NCBI RefSeq assembly: GCF_014145325.1
Contig: NZ_JACHTF010000009.1
Location: forward strand, 107,826 to 171,825
Source: Marilutibacter spongiae
Lineage (GTDB): Bacteria > Pseudomonadota > Gammaproteobacteria > Xanthomonadales > Xanthomonadaceae
DNA length: 64,000 nt
Direction: 5' to 3'
Position numbers and translations under genes: made by a program. The notes under the pieces were generated by a model. It was not told where the DNA came from. It was given only the letters and a program-made list of their open reading frames with translations, and did not search any database. Every line of letters begins with the position of its first letter. Positions within the stretch are counted from its first letter, which is position 1. Positions 50,283 to 57,745 of the stretch are shown here, piece by piece.

Positions 50283-50885
50283 ATGATCCGCGTGCTGTTG
50301 GCCGAGGACCAGGCGATGGTGCGCGGCGCGCTGTCCGCGCTGCTGGGCCTGGAGGCCGACATCGAGGTCGTCGAGGCGGTCGCCGACGGCGAGGCCGCGT
50401 GGCGGGCGCTGCAGCGGCATGCCCCCGACCTGCTCGTCACCGACATCGAGATGCCGGGGCTGACCGGCCTGGAGCTGGCCCAGCGCGTGCAGCGCCACGA
50501 ACTGCCCACGCGGGTGGTGATCGTGACCACCTTCGCCCGCGCCGGTTACCTGCGGCGGGCGCTGGATGCCGGCGTCACCGGCTACCTGCTCAAGGACGCG
50601 CCGGCCGAGCAGCTGGCCGAAGCCTTGCGCAAGGTGCACGCCGGCGGCCGCGCCATCGATCCGGAGCTGGCGCTGGAAGCCTGGGGCGAGGCGGACCCGC
50701 TCAACGATCGCGAGCGCCAGGTGCTGCGACTGGCCGGCGAGGGCCAGTCGACCGCCGAGATCGCGCGCCAGCTCAACCTGTCCCAGGGCACGGTGCGCAA
50801 CTACCTGTCCGAGGCGATCGGCAAGCTCGGCGTCGGCAACCGCATCGAGGCCTTCCGGCTGGCGCGGCAGAAGGGGCTGCTGTGA
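50283..50885 (+). CDS. DesR/NarL-type response regulator
   Basis: 200 aa. Receiver domain with phospho-acceptor Asp54 (LLVTDIEMPG) and Lys in YLLKDA; C-terminal LuxR-type helix-turn-helix (LNDRERQVLRLAGEGQSTAEIARQLNLSQGTVRNYLS). Family members bind short palindromes as dimers; TGACAGCTGTCA upstream of its own operon and of the neighbouring HlyD operon is the obvious candidate target. Ends 13 bp from the convergent aminopeptidase stop. Confidence 0.95.
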   Translation: MIRVLLAEDQAMVRGALSALLGLEADIEVVEAVADGEAAWRALQRHAPDLLVTDIEMPGLTGLELAQRVQRHELPTRVVIVTTFARAGYLRRALDAGVTGYLLKDAPAEQLAEALRKVHAGGRAIDPELALEAWGEADPLNDRERQVLRLAGEGQSTAEIARQLNLSQGTVRNYLSEAIGKLGVGNRIEAFRLARQKGLL

Positions 50886-50898
50886 GCCCCGGCGCGGC

Positions 50899-52272
50899 TC
50901 AGGCCGGGTAGCGGTCCTTCAGCATCGCGAAGGCCGAGCGCAGGCCCAGGGCTTCGCCGCCCGGCGGCCGGCCCGGGCGCGCGGTGTCGCTCCAGGCATA
51001 GACGTCCAGGTGGGCCCAGGGGCGCGCTTCGGGGATGAAGCGCTCCAGGTACAGGGCCGCGGTGACCGCGCCGGCCATCTTCGAGCCGGCGTTGGCCATG
51101 TCGGCCACCTGGCTGGTGAGGTAGCGCAGGTACGGCCGCCACAACGGCATCCGCCAGAGCGGGTCGCGCAGCCGCTCGCCGGCGGCCAGCCAATCGTTGG
51201 CGAGCGCATCGTCGTTGCAGAACAGCGCCGGCAGGTCGGGTCCCAACGCGATGCGCGCCGCGCCGGTGAGGGTGGCGAAGTCGAGGATCAGTTCGGGGTT
51301 CTGCTCGCCGGCATAGGTGAGCGCGTCGGCCAGGATCACGCGGCCCTCGGCGTCGGTATTGTCGATTTCGACCATGATGCCCTTGCGCGTGGACACCACC
51401 TCGCCCGGGCGGAATGCCTCGGGCCCGATGCTGTTCTCGACCGCGGGGATCAGCAGGCTCAGGCGCACCGGCAGCTTGCGGGCCATGACCAGTTCGGCGA
51501 GCGCGAGCGCGTGCGCCGCCCCGCCCATGTCCTTCTTCATGTTGCGCATGCCTTCGGCGGGCTTGATGTCCAGGCCGCCGCTGTCGAAGCACACGCCCTT
51601 GCCGACGATCGCCACGCAGGGATCGCTGTCCTTGCCCCAGTGCAGCCCGATCAGGCGCGGCGCGCGGTGGCTGGCGCGGCCGACCGCGTGGATGGCCGGG
51701 AAGTTGCGCGTGAGCAGGTCATCGCCGGCGACCACCTCGAGGGTGGCGCCGTGGGCCTGGGCGATCTCGCGGGCGAGCTGCTCGATCTGGTCCGGACCCA
51801 TGTGCTCGGTCGGTGTGTTGACCATGTCGCGCACGCGCAGCGAGGCGCGCAGGATGTCGCGGGTCTCGCTCGCGGCCTCGTCCACCACCAGTTGCGACGC
51901 CGGGCGCAGCGGCGACTTGTAGCGGCTGAAGCGGTACGCGCCCAGGCCCCAACCCAGCTCAAGCGCGGCGCGCTCGGTGTCGTCGAGCGAGGTCGCCAGC
52001 GCCCAGCGGCAGGCCGGCAGCGCGAAGGGCGCGTGTCCATAGGCATAGGGGTCGAGCAGGTCCTCGACGCCGATCAGGCCGGCGGCGATCGCCCCGTCCG
52101 GGGTCGGCAGGGTGACCGCGGTGCCGGGCGAGCCGTCGAAGCCCTGTGCGTCCAGCCAGGCGCGTACCGGCGCCGGCTGGCGGGTACGCCAGTCGACGTA
52201 GCCCAGGCGGGTGACCACGTACAGCGGGGTGGCGTCGTGGGCGGTGGTGGTGAAACCGTCGGGCAGGCTCAT
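50899..52272 (-). CDS. Leucyl aminopeptidase family protein (M17)
   Basis: 456 aa. Cytoplasmic di-metal aminopeptidase: KGVCFDSGGLDIKPAEGMRNMKKDMGGAAHALA supplies metal ligands and catalytic Lys, NTDAEGRVILADAL the remaining ligands and bicarbonate-binding Arg. The N-terminal domain is shorter and more diverged than in PepA, as in the PepB/second-M17 group. Its start overlaps the HAD gene stop by 4 bp. Confidence 0.94.
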   Translation of the reverse strand: MSLPDGFTTTAHDATPLYVVTRLGYVDWRTRQPAPVRAWLDAQGFDGSPGTAVTLPTPDGAIAAGLIGVEDLLDPYAYGHAPFALPACRWALATSLDDTERAALELGWGLGAYRFSRYKSPLRPASQLVVDEAASETRDILRASLRVRDMVNTPTEHMGPDQIEQLAREIAQAHGATLEVVAGDDLLTRNFPAIHAVGRASHRAPRLIGLHWGKDSDPCVAIVGKGVCFDSGGLDIKPAEGMRNMKKDMGGAAHALALAELVMARKLPVRLSLLIPAVENSIGPEAFRPGEVVSTRKGIMVEIDNTDAEGRVILADALTYAGEQNPELILDFATLTGAARIALGPDLPALFCNDDALANDWLAAGERLRDPLWRMPLWRPYLRYLTSQVADMANAGSKMAGAVTAALYLERFIPEARPWAHLDVYAWSDTARPGRPPGGEALGLRSAFAMLKDRYPA

Positions 52273-52982
52273 GCGGCGTTCGTTTCCATGGCGTGCGCCG
52301 CGTCCAGCCAGTCGGCCAGCGCGGCAAGGGTGGTGAATTCGAGGTCGGGGCGTTCGCGGTGCGGCCAGGGCGCGCCCTCGCGGTTGATCCAGCATGAGCG
52401 CAGCCCGGCGCGCTGGGCGCCGCGCACGTCGAGTTCGATGTCGTCGCCGACGTGCAGTACCTGTGCCGGCGCCAGGCCCAGGCGGCCGCAGGCAGCGTGG
52501 AACAGGCCGGCGTCGGGCTTGGCGGCGCCGTGTTCGCGGGCACCCAGCTGGAAGGCGAAGTGGTGGTCGATGCCGATCACCGCCAGGTCGGCGTTGCCGT
52601 TGCTCAGCGCCGCCACCGGCACGCGCGCGGCCAGGCGCGCCAGCGCCGGCTCGCTGTCGGCATAGAACTCGACGCGGTTGCGCTCGGCGTAGAACACGTC
52701 GAAGGCGGTCGTGGCATGCGCGGGATCGTCGCCGGCCTCCTCCATCGCGCGGACCAGGCTCAACCGGCGCAGCTGGCTGAAATCATGCGCCAGGTCGGGA
52801 CGCTCGGCGAAGACCTGTTCGCGCAGCCGTCGCATCGCCGGGATCGGGTAGCGCTCGGCGGTGCGCGGGCAGTGGCGCCGCAGCCAGTCGTCGAGCACCT
52901 GTTCCACGCGTGCGCCGATCGGGGCGAACGGCCACAAGGTGTCGTCGAGGTCGAGGGTGATCGCGCTGACGCGGAAAGCCAT
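52269..52982 (-). CDS. HAD-superfamily hydrolase
   Basis: 237 aa. LDLDDTLWPFAP (nucleophile Asp and acid/base Asp), VAALSNGNADL (motif II), KPDAGLFHAAC (motif III Lys) and HVGDDIELDVRGAQRAG (motif IV). Subfamily IA with helical cap, similar to YigB/YjjG phosphatases of flavin or nucleotide monophosphates. Substrate not deducible. Translationally coupled to the aminopeptidase. Confidence 0.92.
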   Translation of the reverse strand: MAFRVSAITLDLDDTLWPFAPIGARVEQVLDDWLRRHCPRTAERYPIPAMRRLREQVFAERPDLAHDFSQLRRLSLVRAMEEAGDDPAHATTAFDVFYAERNRVEFYADSEPALARLAARVPVAALSNGNADLAVIGIDHHFAFQLGAREHGAAKPDAGLFHAACGRLGLAPAQVLHVGDDIELDVRGAQRAGLRSCWINREGAPWPHRERPDLEFTTLAALADWLDAAHAMETNAA

Positions 52983-53042
52983 GCCGCCATTCTACCCCCG
53001 GCAGCGGCTTCCGCCGAGGCGGGCGTCGCGTCTTCGGCCGGC

Positions 53043-54176
53043 CTACTCGAGCAGGCGGGCCCAGCCGTCCATGCCCTCGATCCGCTCCAGCACCAGCTTG
53101 ACGCAGACCAGCAGCGGCACGGCCAGCAGCAGGCCGATGATGCCCCACAGCCAGCCCATCAGCATCAGTGCCAGGATCAGCACCAGCGGCGAGAGGCGCA
53201 TGCGCTGGCCCAGTATGATCGGGGTGATGATCTGCCCTTCCAGCGTGTGGATGGCCAGGTAGATGCCGGCCGGCAGAAGCGAGCGCCACAGTTCGTCGAA
53301 GGCGACGAAGCCCATCAGCAGCATCACCAGCATGCCGATCAGGGGCCCCACGTAAGGTGCGAAGTTCAGCAGGGCCGCCATCGTGCCCCACAGCAGGGCT
53401 TCGGCCAGCGGCACCTCGAGCAGGTAGAGCACCCCGGCGAAGACCAGGCCGACCACCACGTTGATCACGCTGATGGTCAGCACGTAGCGCGATATCTCGC
53501 GCTCGATGGAGTTGAGGATCTCCACGGTGACCTTCTTCTGCTGCCGCCCGGGCAACAGCGCCAGCGCGTTGCGGACCAGGTCGTCGCCGTAGACCATGAA
53601 GAACAGCGTCAACAGCACCACAGCCAGCACGGAGGCGACCATCTTCGGGGTTGCGGTCAGGGACTTGTAAGGGTCGTTGACCTCGGTGCGGACCACCTCC
53701 GGGCGCTTGCCGTCCTCGCCACCGGCGGCCATGGCGATGTTGACCGCGACCTCGTTGGCGTCCTGCACCGGCTTGGACAGCTCGCGCAGGCGGGGGGCGA
53801 GCTCGCGCATCTCGCGCGGCACCTGGCGCATCCATTCCGAGGCCGGCTCCATCAGCTGGGTGGCCAGCAGGCCGGTGAAGCTCAGGCCGCCGAGCAGCAC
53901 GAGCAGGGCGGCCAGGAAGCGCGGCACCCAGAGCCGGCGCAGGCCGCGGATGATCGGGTTGCCGACCAGGGCGAAGAACATCGCCAGCAGGATCGGCAGG
54001 ATCAGCCCCTGCGCCGCCCACAGGACGACGCAGACGCCGAGCGTCGCCACCACCACCATCGCCGCGGAGGAGCGCGGCCGCGGGGGCGGATGCGCGCCGG
54101 CGTCGCCCGGCACCAGTGGGCCGGGTTCGGGCAATCCTTCGCCGGGGGATGCGGTGTCGCCGGCGGGGCCGCTCAT
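53043..54176 (-). CDS. AI-2E family transporter
   Basis: 377 aa, about seven spans. ALLNFAPYVGPLIGMLVMLL and GQIITPIILGQRMRLSPLVLILALMLMGWLWGIIGLLLAVPLLVCVKL are family signatures. The family includes autoinducer-2 exporters and Na+/H+ antiporters. A 60-residue soluble insertion (about 115-180) interrupts the N-terminal bundle, as in other long members. Stop of the preceding gene overlaps its ATG. Confidence 0.93.
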   Translation of the reverse strand: MSGPAGDTASPGEGLPEPGPLVPGDAGAHPPPRPRSSAAMVVVATLGVCVVLWAAQGLILPILLAMFFALVGNPIIRGLRRLWVPRFLAALLVLLGGLSFTGLLATQLMEPASEWMRQVPREMRELAPRLRELSKPVQDANEVAVNIAMAAGGEDGKRPEVVRTEVNDPYKSLTATPKMVASVLAVVLLTLFFMVYGDDLVRNALALLPGRQQKKVTVEILNSIEREISRYVLTISVINVVVGLVFAGVLYLLEVPLAEALLWGTMAALLNFAPYVGPLIGMLVMLLMGFVAFDELWRSLLPAGIYLAIHTLEGQIITPIILGQRMRLSPLVLILALMLMGWLWGIIGLLLAVPLLVCVKLVLERIEGMDGWARLLE

Positions 54177-54526
54177 GGACCGGCGGTCGGCGGCGCCGTG
54201 TCGTCCGCGGCCACCGCGGCGTGCGCGGCCATGTCCGCGGCATCCTCGGCCTCGTCGGCGGCCTGGCGCGCACCGGTGCCGGCGAAGAGGGTCGAGACGG
54301 TGGAGATCACCCGCAGCATGCTGCCGCTGTTGGCGGCGATGTGCAGGGGCTGGCTGCGGCCGACCGCGAAGCCGCTGACGATGCCGGCGATCACGATCCG
54401 GCCGGGCGTCCACATCGCGCGCCAGGAGCGCTTGAACTGGCGCAGGTCGGCGCCCAGCGCGCGCTCGTGGGCCTCGACCGCATCCTCGGCCTGGTGGACC
54501 TTGTTGATGAGCTTGTCGAAACTCAT
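54173..54526 (-). CDS. Small membrane-associated protein, YqjK-like position
   Basis: 117 aa. N-terminal helix (FDKLINKVHQAEDAVEAHERAL), one weak hydrophobic segment (GRIVIAGIVSGFAVG), and an Ala/Asp-rich tail. Third gene after the DUF883 and holin-like genes, matching the place of YqjK in the E. coli yqjDEK cluster, though sequence similarity cannot be asserted by eye. Overlaps the AI-2E gene by 4 bp. Confidence 0.8.
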   Translation of the reverse strand: MSFDKLINKVHQAEDAVEAHERALGADLRQFKRSWRAMWTPGRIVIAGIVSGFAVGRSQPLHIAANSGSMLRVISTVSTLFAGTGARQAADEAEDAADMAAHAAVAADDTAPPTAGP

Positions 54527-54572
54527 GGCGTATCGGGGCCTCGTTGGCGGGCCGGGCGCGTCGGGGCCGGCC

Positions 54573-55232
54573 TCATGGGGGCGTCACTTCGACGCCGCGC
54601 TCGTCGCGCGGCGGCTTGCCGTCGGGCCCGGCCGGGGGCTCGTCGCGCGCGCTGTGGCGGGCCGAGCGGGCCGAATCCATCTCGGGCATGAAGTCGGCCA
54701 GCTCGCCGATGCCCAGTCGCGCCAGCTGGCGCCGGGTCGCCTGCATCCGCGTGTGCTCGAAATAGCGCATGGCCTGCCAGCCGGCGAACCAGGTCACCAG
54801 GCAGCTCATGATCGCGGTCACCAGCACGGCTCCGGTGATCGTCATGCCGAAGGGGCCGCTGAGCACCGCGATCAGCGCGGCCATCAACAGCAGCCAGGCC
54901 GAGGCGCCGAAGGCGATCGCCACGCCGGTGAAGGCCAGCGTCCGCCCCAGCGCGCTGCGCGCCAGCGAGAAGTCCGCCGACACCAGCGAGCGGAAGGCCT
55001 TGGTCGCGTCCAGCGCGGCCTTGGCGCCGGCCTTGCTGGTCGCGCCGAGCTGCTGCAGCGCCTCCACGACGTCCGGCTCGGGGCCGTCGTCGTCGGGGCG
55101 CTCGGCCTCGGCCTTGAGGCGGGCGCGTCGCGCCGCCTCGCGGGCACGGACCTCGGCCTTGAGCGCTTCGCGCTCGGCGTCGGACAGCCCCTTGTCGACC
55201 GGTGGGGTCGCCTTCGGGGGAACGGGCTGCAT
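54573..55232 (-). CDS. Phage-holin-family membrane protein (YqjE-like)
   Basis: 219 aa. Residues 25-75 are charged; two spans at about 98-125 and 129-150 (GVAIAFGASAWLLLMAALIAVLS, ITGAVLVTAIMSCLVTWFAGW) match the PF07332 two-helix holin-like domain. YqjE relatives are inner-membrane, stress-induced and associated with DUF883 partners. Unlike the usual 120-130 aa, this one has extended polar N- and C-termini. Confidence 0.85.
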   Translation of the reverse strand: MQPVPPKATPPVDKGLSDAEREALKAEVRAREAARRARLKAEAERPDDDGPEPDVVEALQQLGATSKAGAKAALDATKAFRSLVSADFSLARSALGRTLAFTGVAIAFGASAWLLLMAALIAVLSGPFGMTITGAVLVTAIMSCLVTWFAGWQAMRYFEHTRMQATRRQLARLGIGELADFMPEMDSARSARHSARDEPPAGPDGKPPRDERGVEVTPP

Positions 55233-55238
55233 CGAGGC

Positions 55239-55598
55239 TTACTTGCTGCCGCGGGCGAGCTTGGCGATCACGAAGCCCGCCGCGAAGGCCACGCCGAAGG
55301 AGGCGAGCGGGCGCTCGCGCACCAGCTCGGCGGCGCTGTCGATCAGGTCGCGGCTCTTGTCCATCAAGGCATCCATCTGCTCCTTGGCGGCACTGCCCAT
55401 TTCCTCGGCGGCGGCGAGGCCGGCGAGGGCGCCGTCGGCCAGGTCGGCCTTGACGTTGGCCTTGCCCAGGCGCAGTTCGTCGGCCGCGGCGCCGGTCGCG
55501 CCGCGGACGGCTTCGGCGGTGTGGCTGGCGGCGTCCTTGGCATGGGTGCCGGCTTCGCCAAGGTGGGACTTCATCGATTCGGTCGAGGTGGGACTCAT
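55239..55598 (-). CDS. DUF883 (ElaB/YqjD)-like protein
   Basis: 119 aa. A long amphipathic Ala-rich helix followed by a C-terminal hydrophobic anchor (PLASFGVAFAAGFVIAKLARGSK). ElaB/YqjD proteins tether to the inner membrane by this tail and can bind ribosomes in stationary phase in E. coli. GAGG 7 nt before the ATG. First gene of the DUF883-holin-small protein-AI-2E run on the minus strand. Confidence 0.88.
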   Translation of the reverse strand: MSPTSTESMKSHLGEAGTHAKDAASHTAEAVRGATGAAADELRLGKANVKADLADGALAGLAAAEEMGSAAKEQMDALMDKSRDLIDSAAELVRERPLASFGVAFAAGFVIAKLARGSK

Positions 55599-55648
55599 GG
55601 GTGTTCCTCTTCTGGGGGAGCGTCGAATGGCGGGGCGTGGGCCCGGAA

Positions 55649-57091
55649 TCACCGCATCATCGCGTTGTACGGACGACCGCCGCGCACGATGCGGAGCACC
55701 AACTGTGCCGGAGGCCGTGTGAAGCTGGCGCGGAAGCCGGGCAGGTCGTCGAACTGGCCGCTGTTGGCGGCCACCACCACGTCGCCGCTGCGCAGGCCAT
55801 TGCCGGCGGCGCGGCTGTCGCGTTCGACCGACTCGACCATGACGCCATTGGCGCCCGCCTGGCGCAGGCGTTCGGGCAGTTCGGCGAACACCGCGCCCTC
55901 CAGTCGCGCGTCGAGGTCGACGCCGGCCAGGCTGCGCGGCTGCTCGCGAAGCGCCGCGGTGACCTGCAGCGGCTTGCCGTCGCGGCTGATGTCGAGCGCG
56001 ACCTTCTGCCCGACCGACTGCAGGCCCTCGAAGTTGCGCAGCGCGTCGTGGTCGTCGATGCGCCGGCCATCGGCGGCGAGCACCACGTCGCCGACCCGCA
56101 GGCCCGCCGCGGCGGCGGCCGAGTCGCGGAACACGCGGGTGACGACGGCGCCGCGCGCGTCCTTCAGGCCCAGGCCGGTGGCCAGCTCGGCGGTGACGTC
56201 CTGCGTCTCGATGCCCAGCGTGCCGCGGATGACCACGCCGTCGTTGGCGATCAGCTGGTCCATGATGTTGCGGGCGATGCCGGTCGGGATGGCGAAGCTC
56301 AGGCCGATGTTGCCGGCCATGCTGCCGCGCGGATTGAAGCTGGCGGTGTTGATGCCCACCAGTTCGCCGTTGAGGTTGACCAGCGCACCGCCGGAGTTGC
56401 CCGGGTTGATCGAGGCATCGGTCTGGATGAAGTTCTGGAAGCCCAGCCCGCGCAGGCCCGAGCGCCCGACCGCGGACACGATGCCCGAGGTCACTGTCTG
56501 ACCGATGCCAAAGGGATTGCCGACCGCGACCACGAAGTCGCCGACGCGCAGCGTGTCGGCGGTGGCCAGCGGCACCGCATCCAGCCCGCTGGCCTTGACC
56601 TGCATCAGCGCGATGTCGGTGTCGGCGTCGGAACCGACGAAGTTGGCCGGCAGGGTGCGGCCGTCGGCCAGGGTCACCGAGACCTCGTCGGCGCCCTCGA
56701 TGACATGGTGGTTGGTCAGGATGTAGCCGTGGGTGGCGTCGACGATCACCCCCGAGCCGAGCGATTCGTTGATCCGGTCCTGGGTCAGCTCCGGGAACAT
56801 CCGCCGGAACATCGGGTCGTTGCCGAACGGGCTGACCCGCACGCGCTGCTTGGTGTGGACGCTGACCACCGCCGGCGTCACGCGCGCCAGCATCGGCGCC
56901 AGCGTCGGCAGCGGTTCGCCGGCCACCGCGGTCGGCAGCGCGCCGACCGTGGCCGGTGGCAGCGCCGGCATGGCGGACGCCGGCGCCTCCACCGCATCGC
57001 GCAGGGCGGTGGCGGCGAAGCCGCCGAAGGCGGCGGCGAGGGTCAGGGCGAGCAGGGTGCGCGTGGCGCGGGACGGGGTGGCTTGGGTCAT
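55649..57091 (-). CDS. degQ: Periplasmic Do-like serine protease (DegQ/DegP)
   Basis: 480 aa. Signal-anchor-like N-terminus, then the trypsin-like domain with His in LTNHHVIEGADE, Asp in DADTDIALMQ and Ser in NPGNSGGALVN, and two PDZ domains (GLGLKDARGAVVTRVFRDSAAAAAGLRVGDV; second one near the C-terminus). The LA loop region (RVSPFGNDPMFRRMFPE) is short, which favours DegQ over DegP. Quality-control chaperone-protease of envelope proteins. Confidence 0.95.
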   Translation of the reverse strand: MTQATPSRATRTLLALTLAAAFGGFAATALRDAVEAPASAMPALPPATVGALPTAVAGEPLPTLAPMLARVTPAVVSVHTKQRVRVSPFGNDPMFRRMFPELTQDRINESLGSGVIVDATHGYILTNHHVIEGADEVSVTLADGRTLPANFVGSDADTDIALMQVKASGLDAVPLATADTLRVGDFVVAVGNPFGIGQTVTSGIVSAVGRSGLRGLGFQNFIQTDASINPGNSGGALVNLNGELVGINTASFNPRGSMAGNIGLSFAIPTGIARNIMDQLIANDGVVIRGTLGIETQDVTAELATGLGLKDARGAVVTRVFRDSAAAAAGLRVGDVVLAADGRRIDDHDALRNFEGLQSVGQKVALDISRDGKPLQVTAALREQPRSLAGVDLDARLEGAVFAELPERLRQAGANGVMVESVERDSRAAGNGLRSGDVVVAANSGQFDDLPGFRASFTRPPAQLVLRIVRGGRPYNAMMR

Positions 57092-57381
57092 GGGCGAACC
57101 GGTTGGGCTGTCGGCCGATGGGTCGACACACGATAGGGCAGGCGACCGGCTCCGCGGCGGGATCCCCCGGGAGCCGCATTCACGTTCAGTTTCGCGGATG
57201 CTCATTTAATACCCGATGAAATGCCAGCGCGATGAAATGCCAGCCCCGGTCGCGCGTCCGCCCGGGCACGCGGCAGGTGCGACCGCCGTCACGCTCTTGC
57301 GTGCGGGCATGCCCGCACGCTCCCGAAGCCCGCCACGGCGGGACTTCGTCGCGACGGGGCGAAATCGAGGCACGAAAGGCG

Positions 57382-57410
57382 TTGACACCCTTCCGGGTCG
57401 CGCGTAGTTT
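57382..57410 (+). promoter_or_regulatory. nrdJ promoter
   Basis: -35 TTGACA (57382-57387), 17-bp spacer, -10 TAGTTT (57405-57410): the nearest match to the sigma-70 consensus in the window. It leaves a leader of about 330 nt before nrdJa. Confidence 0.7.
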
Positions 57411-57424
57411 GAACCCCCGCAGCG

Positions 57425-57440
57425 ACACAACATGTTGTGG
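57425..57440. promoter_or_regulatory. Candidate NrdR box
   Basis: ACACAACATGTTGTGG, a 16-bp near-palindrome fitting the ACACwAtATwTwGTGT NrdR consensus, 15 bp after the -10 box of the nrdJ promoter. NrdR usually needs two boxes about 31 bp apart; a second was not found, the nearest dyad being CAAGCC-TAG-GGTTTG at 57461-57475. Confidence 0.6.
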
Positions 57441-57745
57441 TTGTTATCGCCGCGGGAGCCCAAGCCTAGGGTTTGCAAGCCCCAGCGCTCGGGTCGGCTC
57501 GACGCCCGCTCCGGGGGTGTGGCGCGTAATGGCATCGTCGAAGGCCGTGATGAAAACAGGATCCTCCGTGGCGCGGACACCGCAGCTGCGGGCATGTGCG
57601 TCGGCTCCCGCCGATGCGCCGCAGGGGGCCCAGGCCCCGCAATACCCGGCTACAGGCGGCCCCGGGAACCGACACTGAAGCAGACACGACCACAACCATC
57701 TGGAGGCACGGCATGGCCGGGCCCGAACGAGGAGACAGGAACAGC

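Noticed and set aside
52452..56501. 1349-codon plus-strand open frame
   Set aside because: It lies opposite six well-supported minus-strand genes; long antisense frames are expected at this GC content and the product is His/Gln/Arg-rich without domains.
57441..57745. Cobalamin riboswitch in the nrdJa leader
   Set aside because: Expected for a B12-dependent enzyme's neighbours, but the conserved B12 box and GGGAA/GCCACTG elements were not found by eye. A covariance-model search would settle it.
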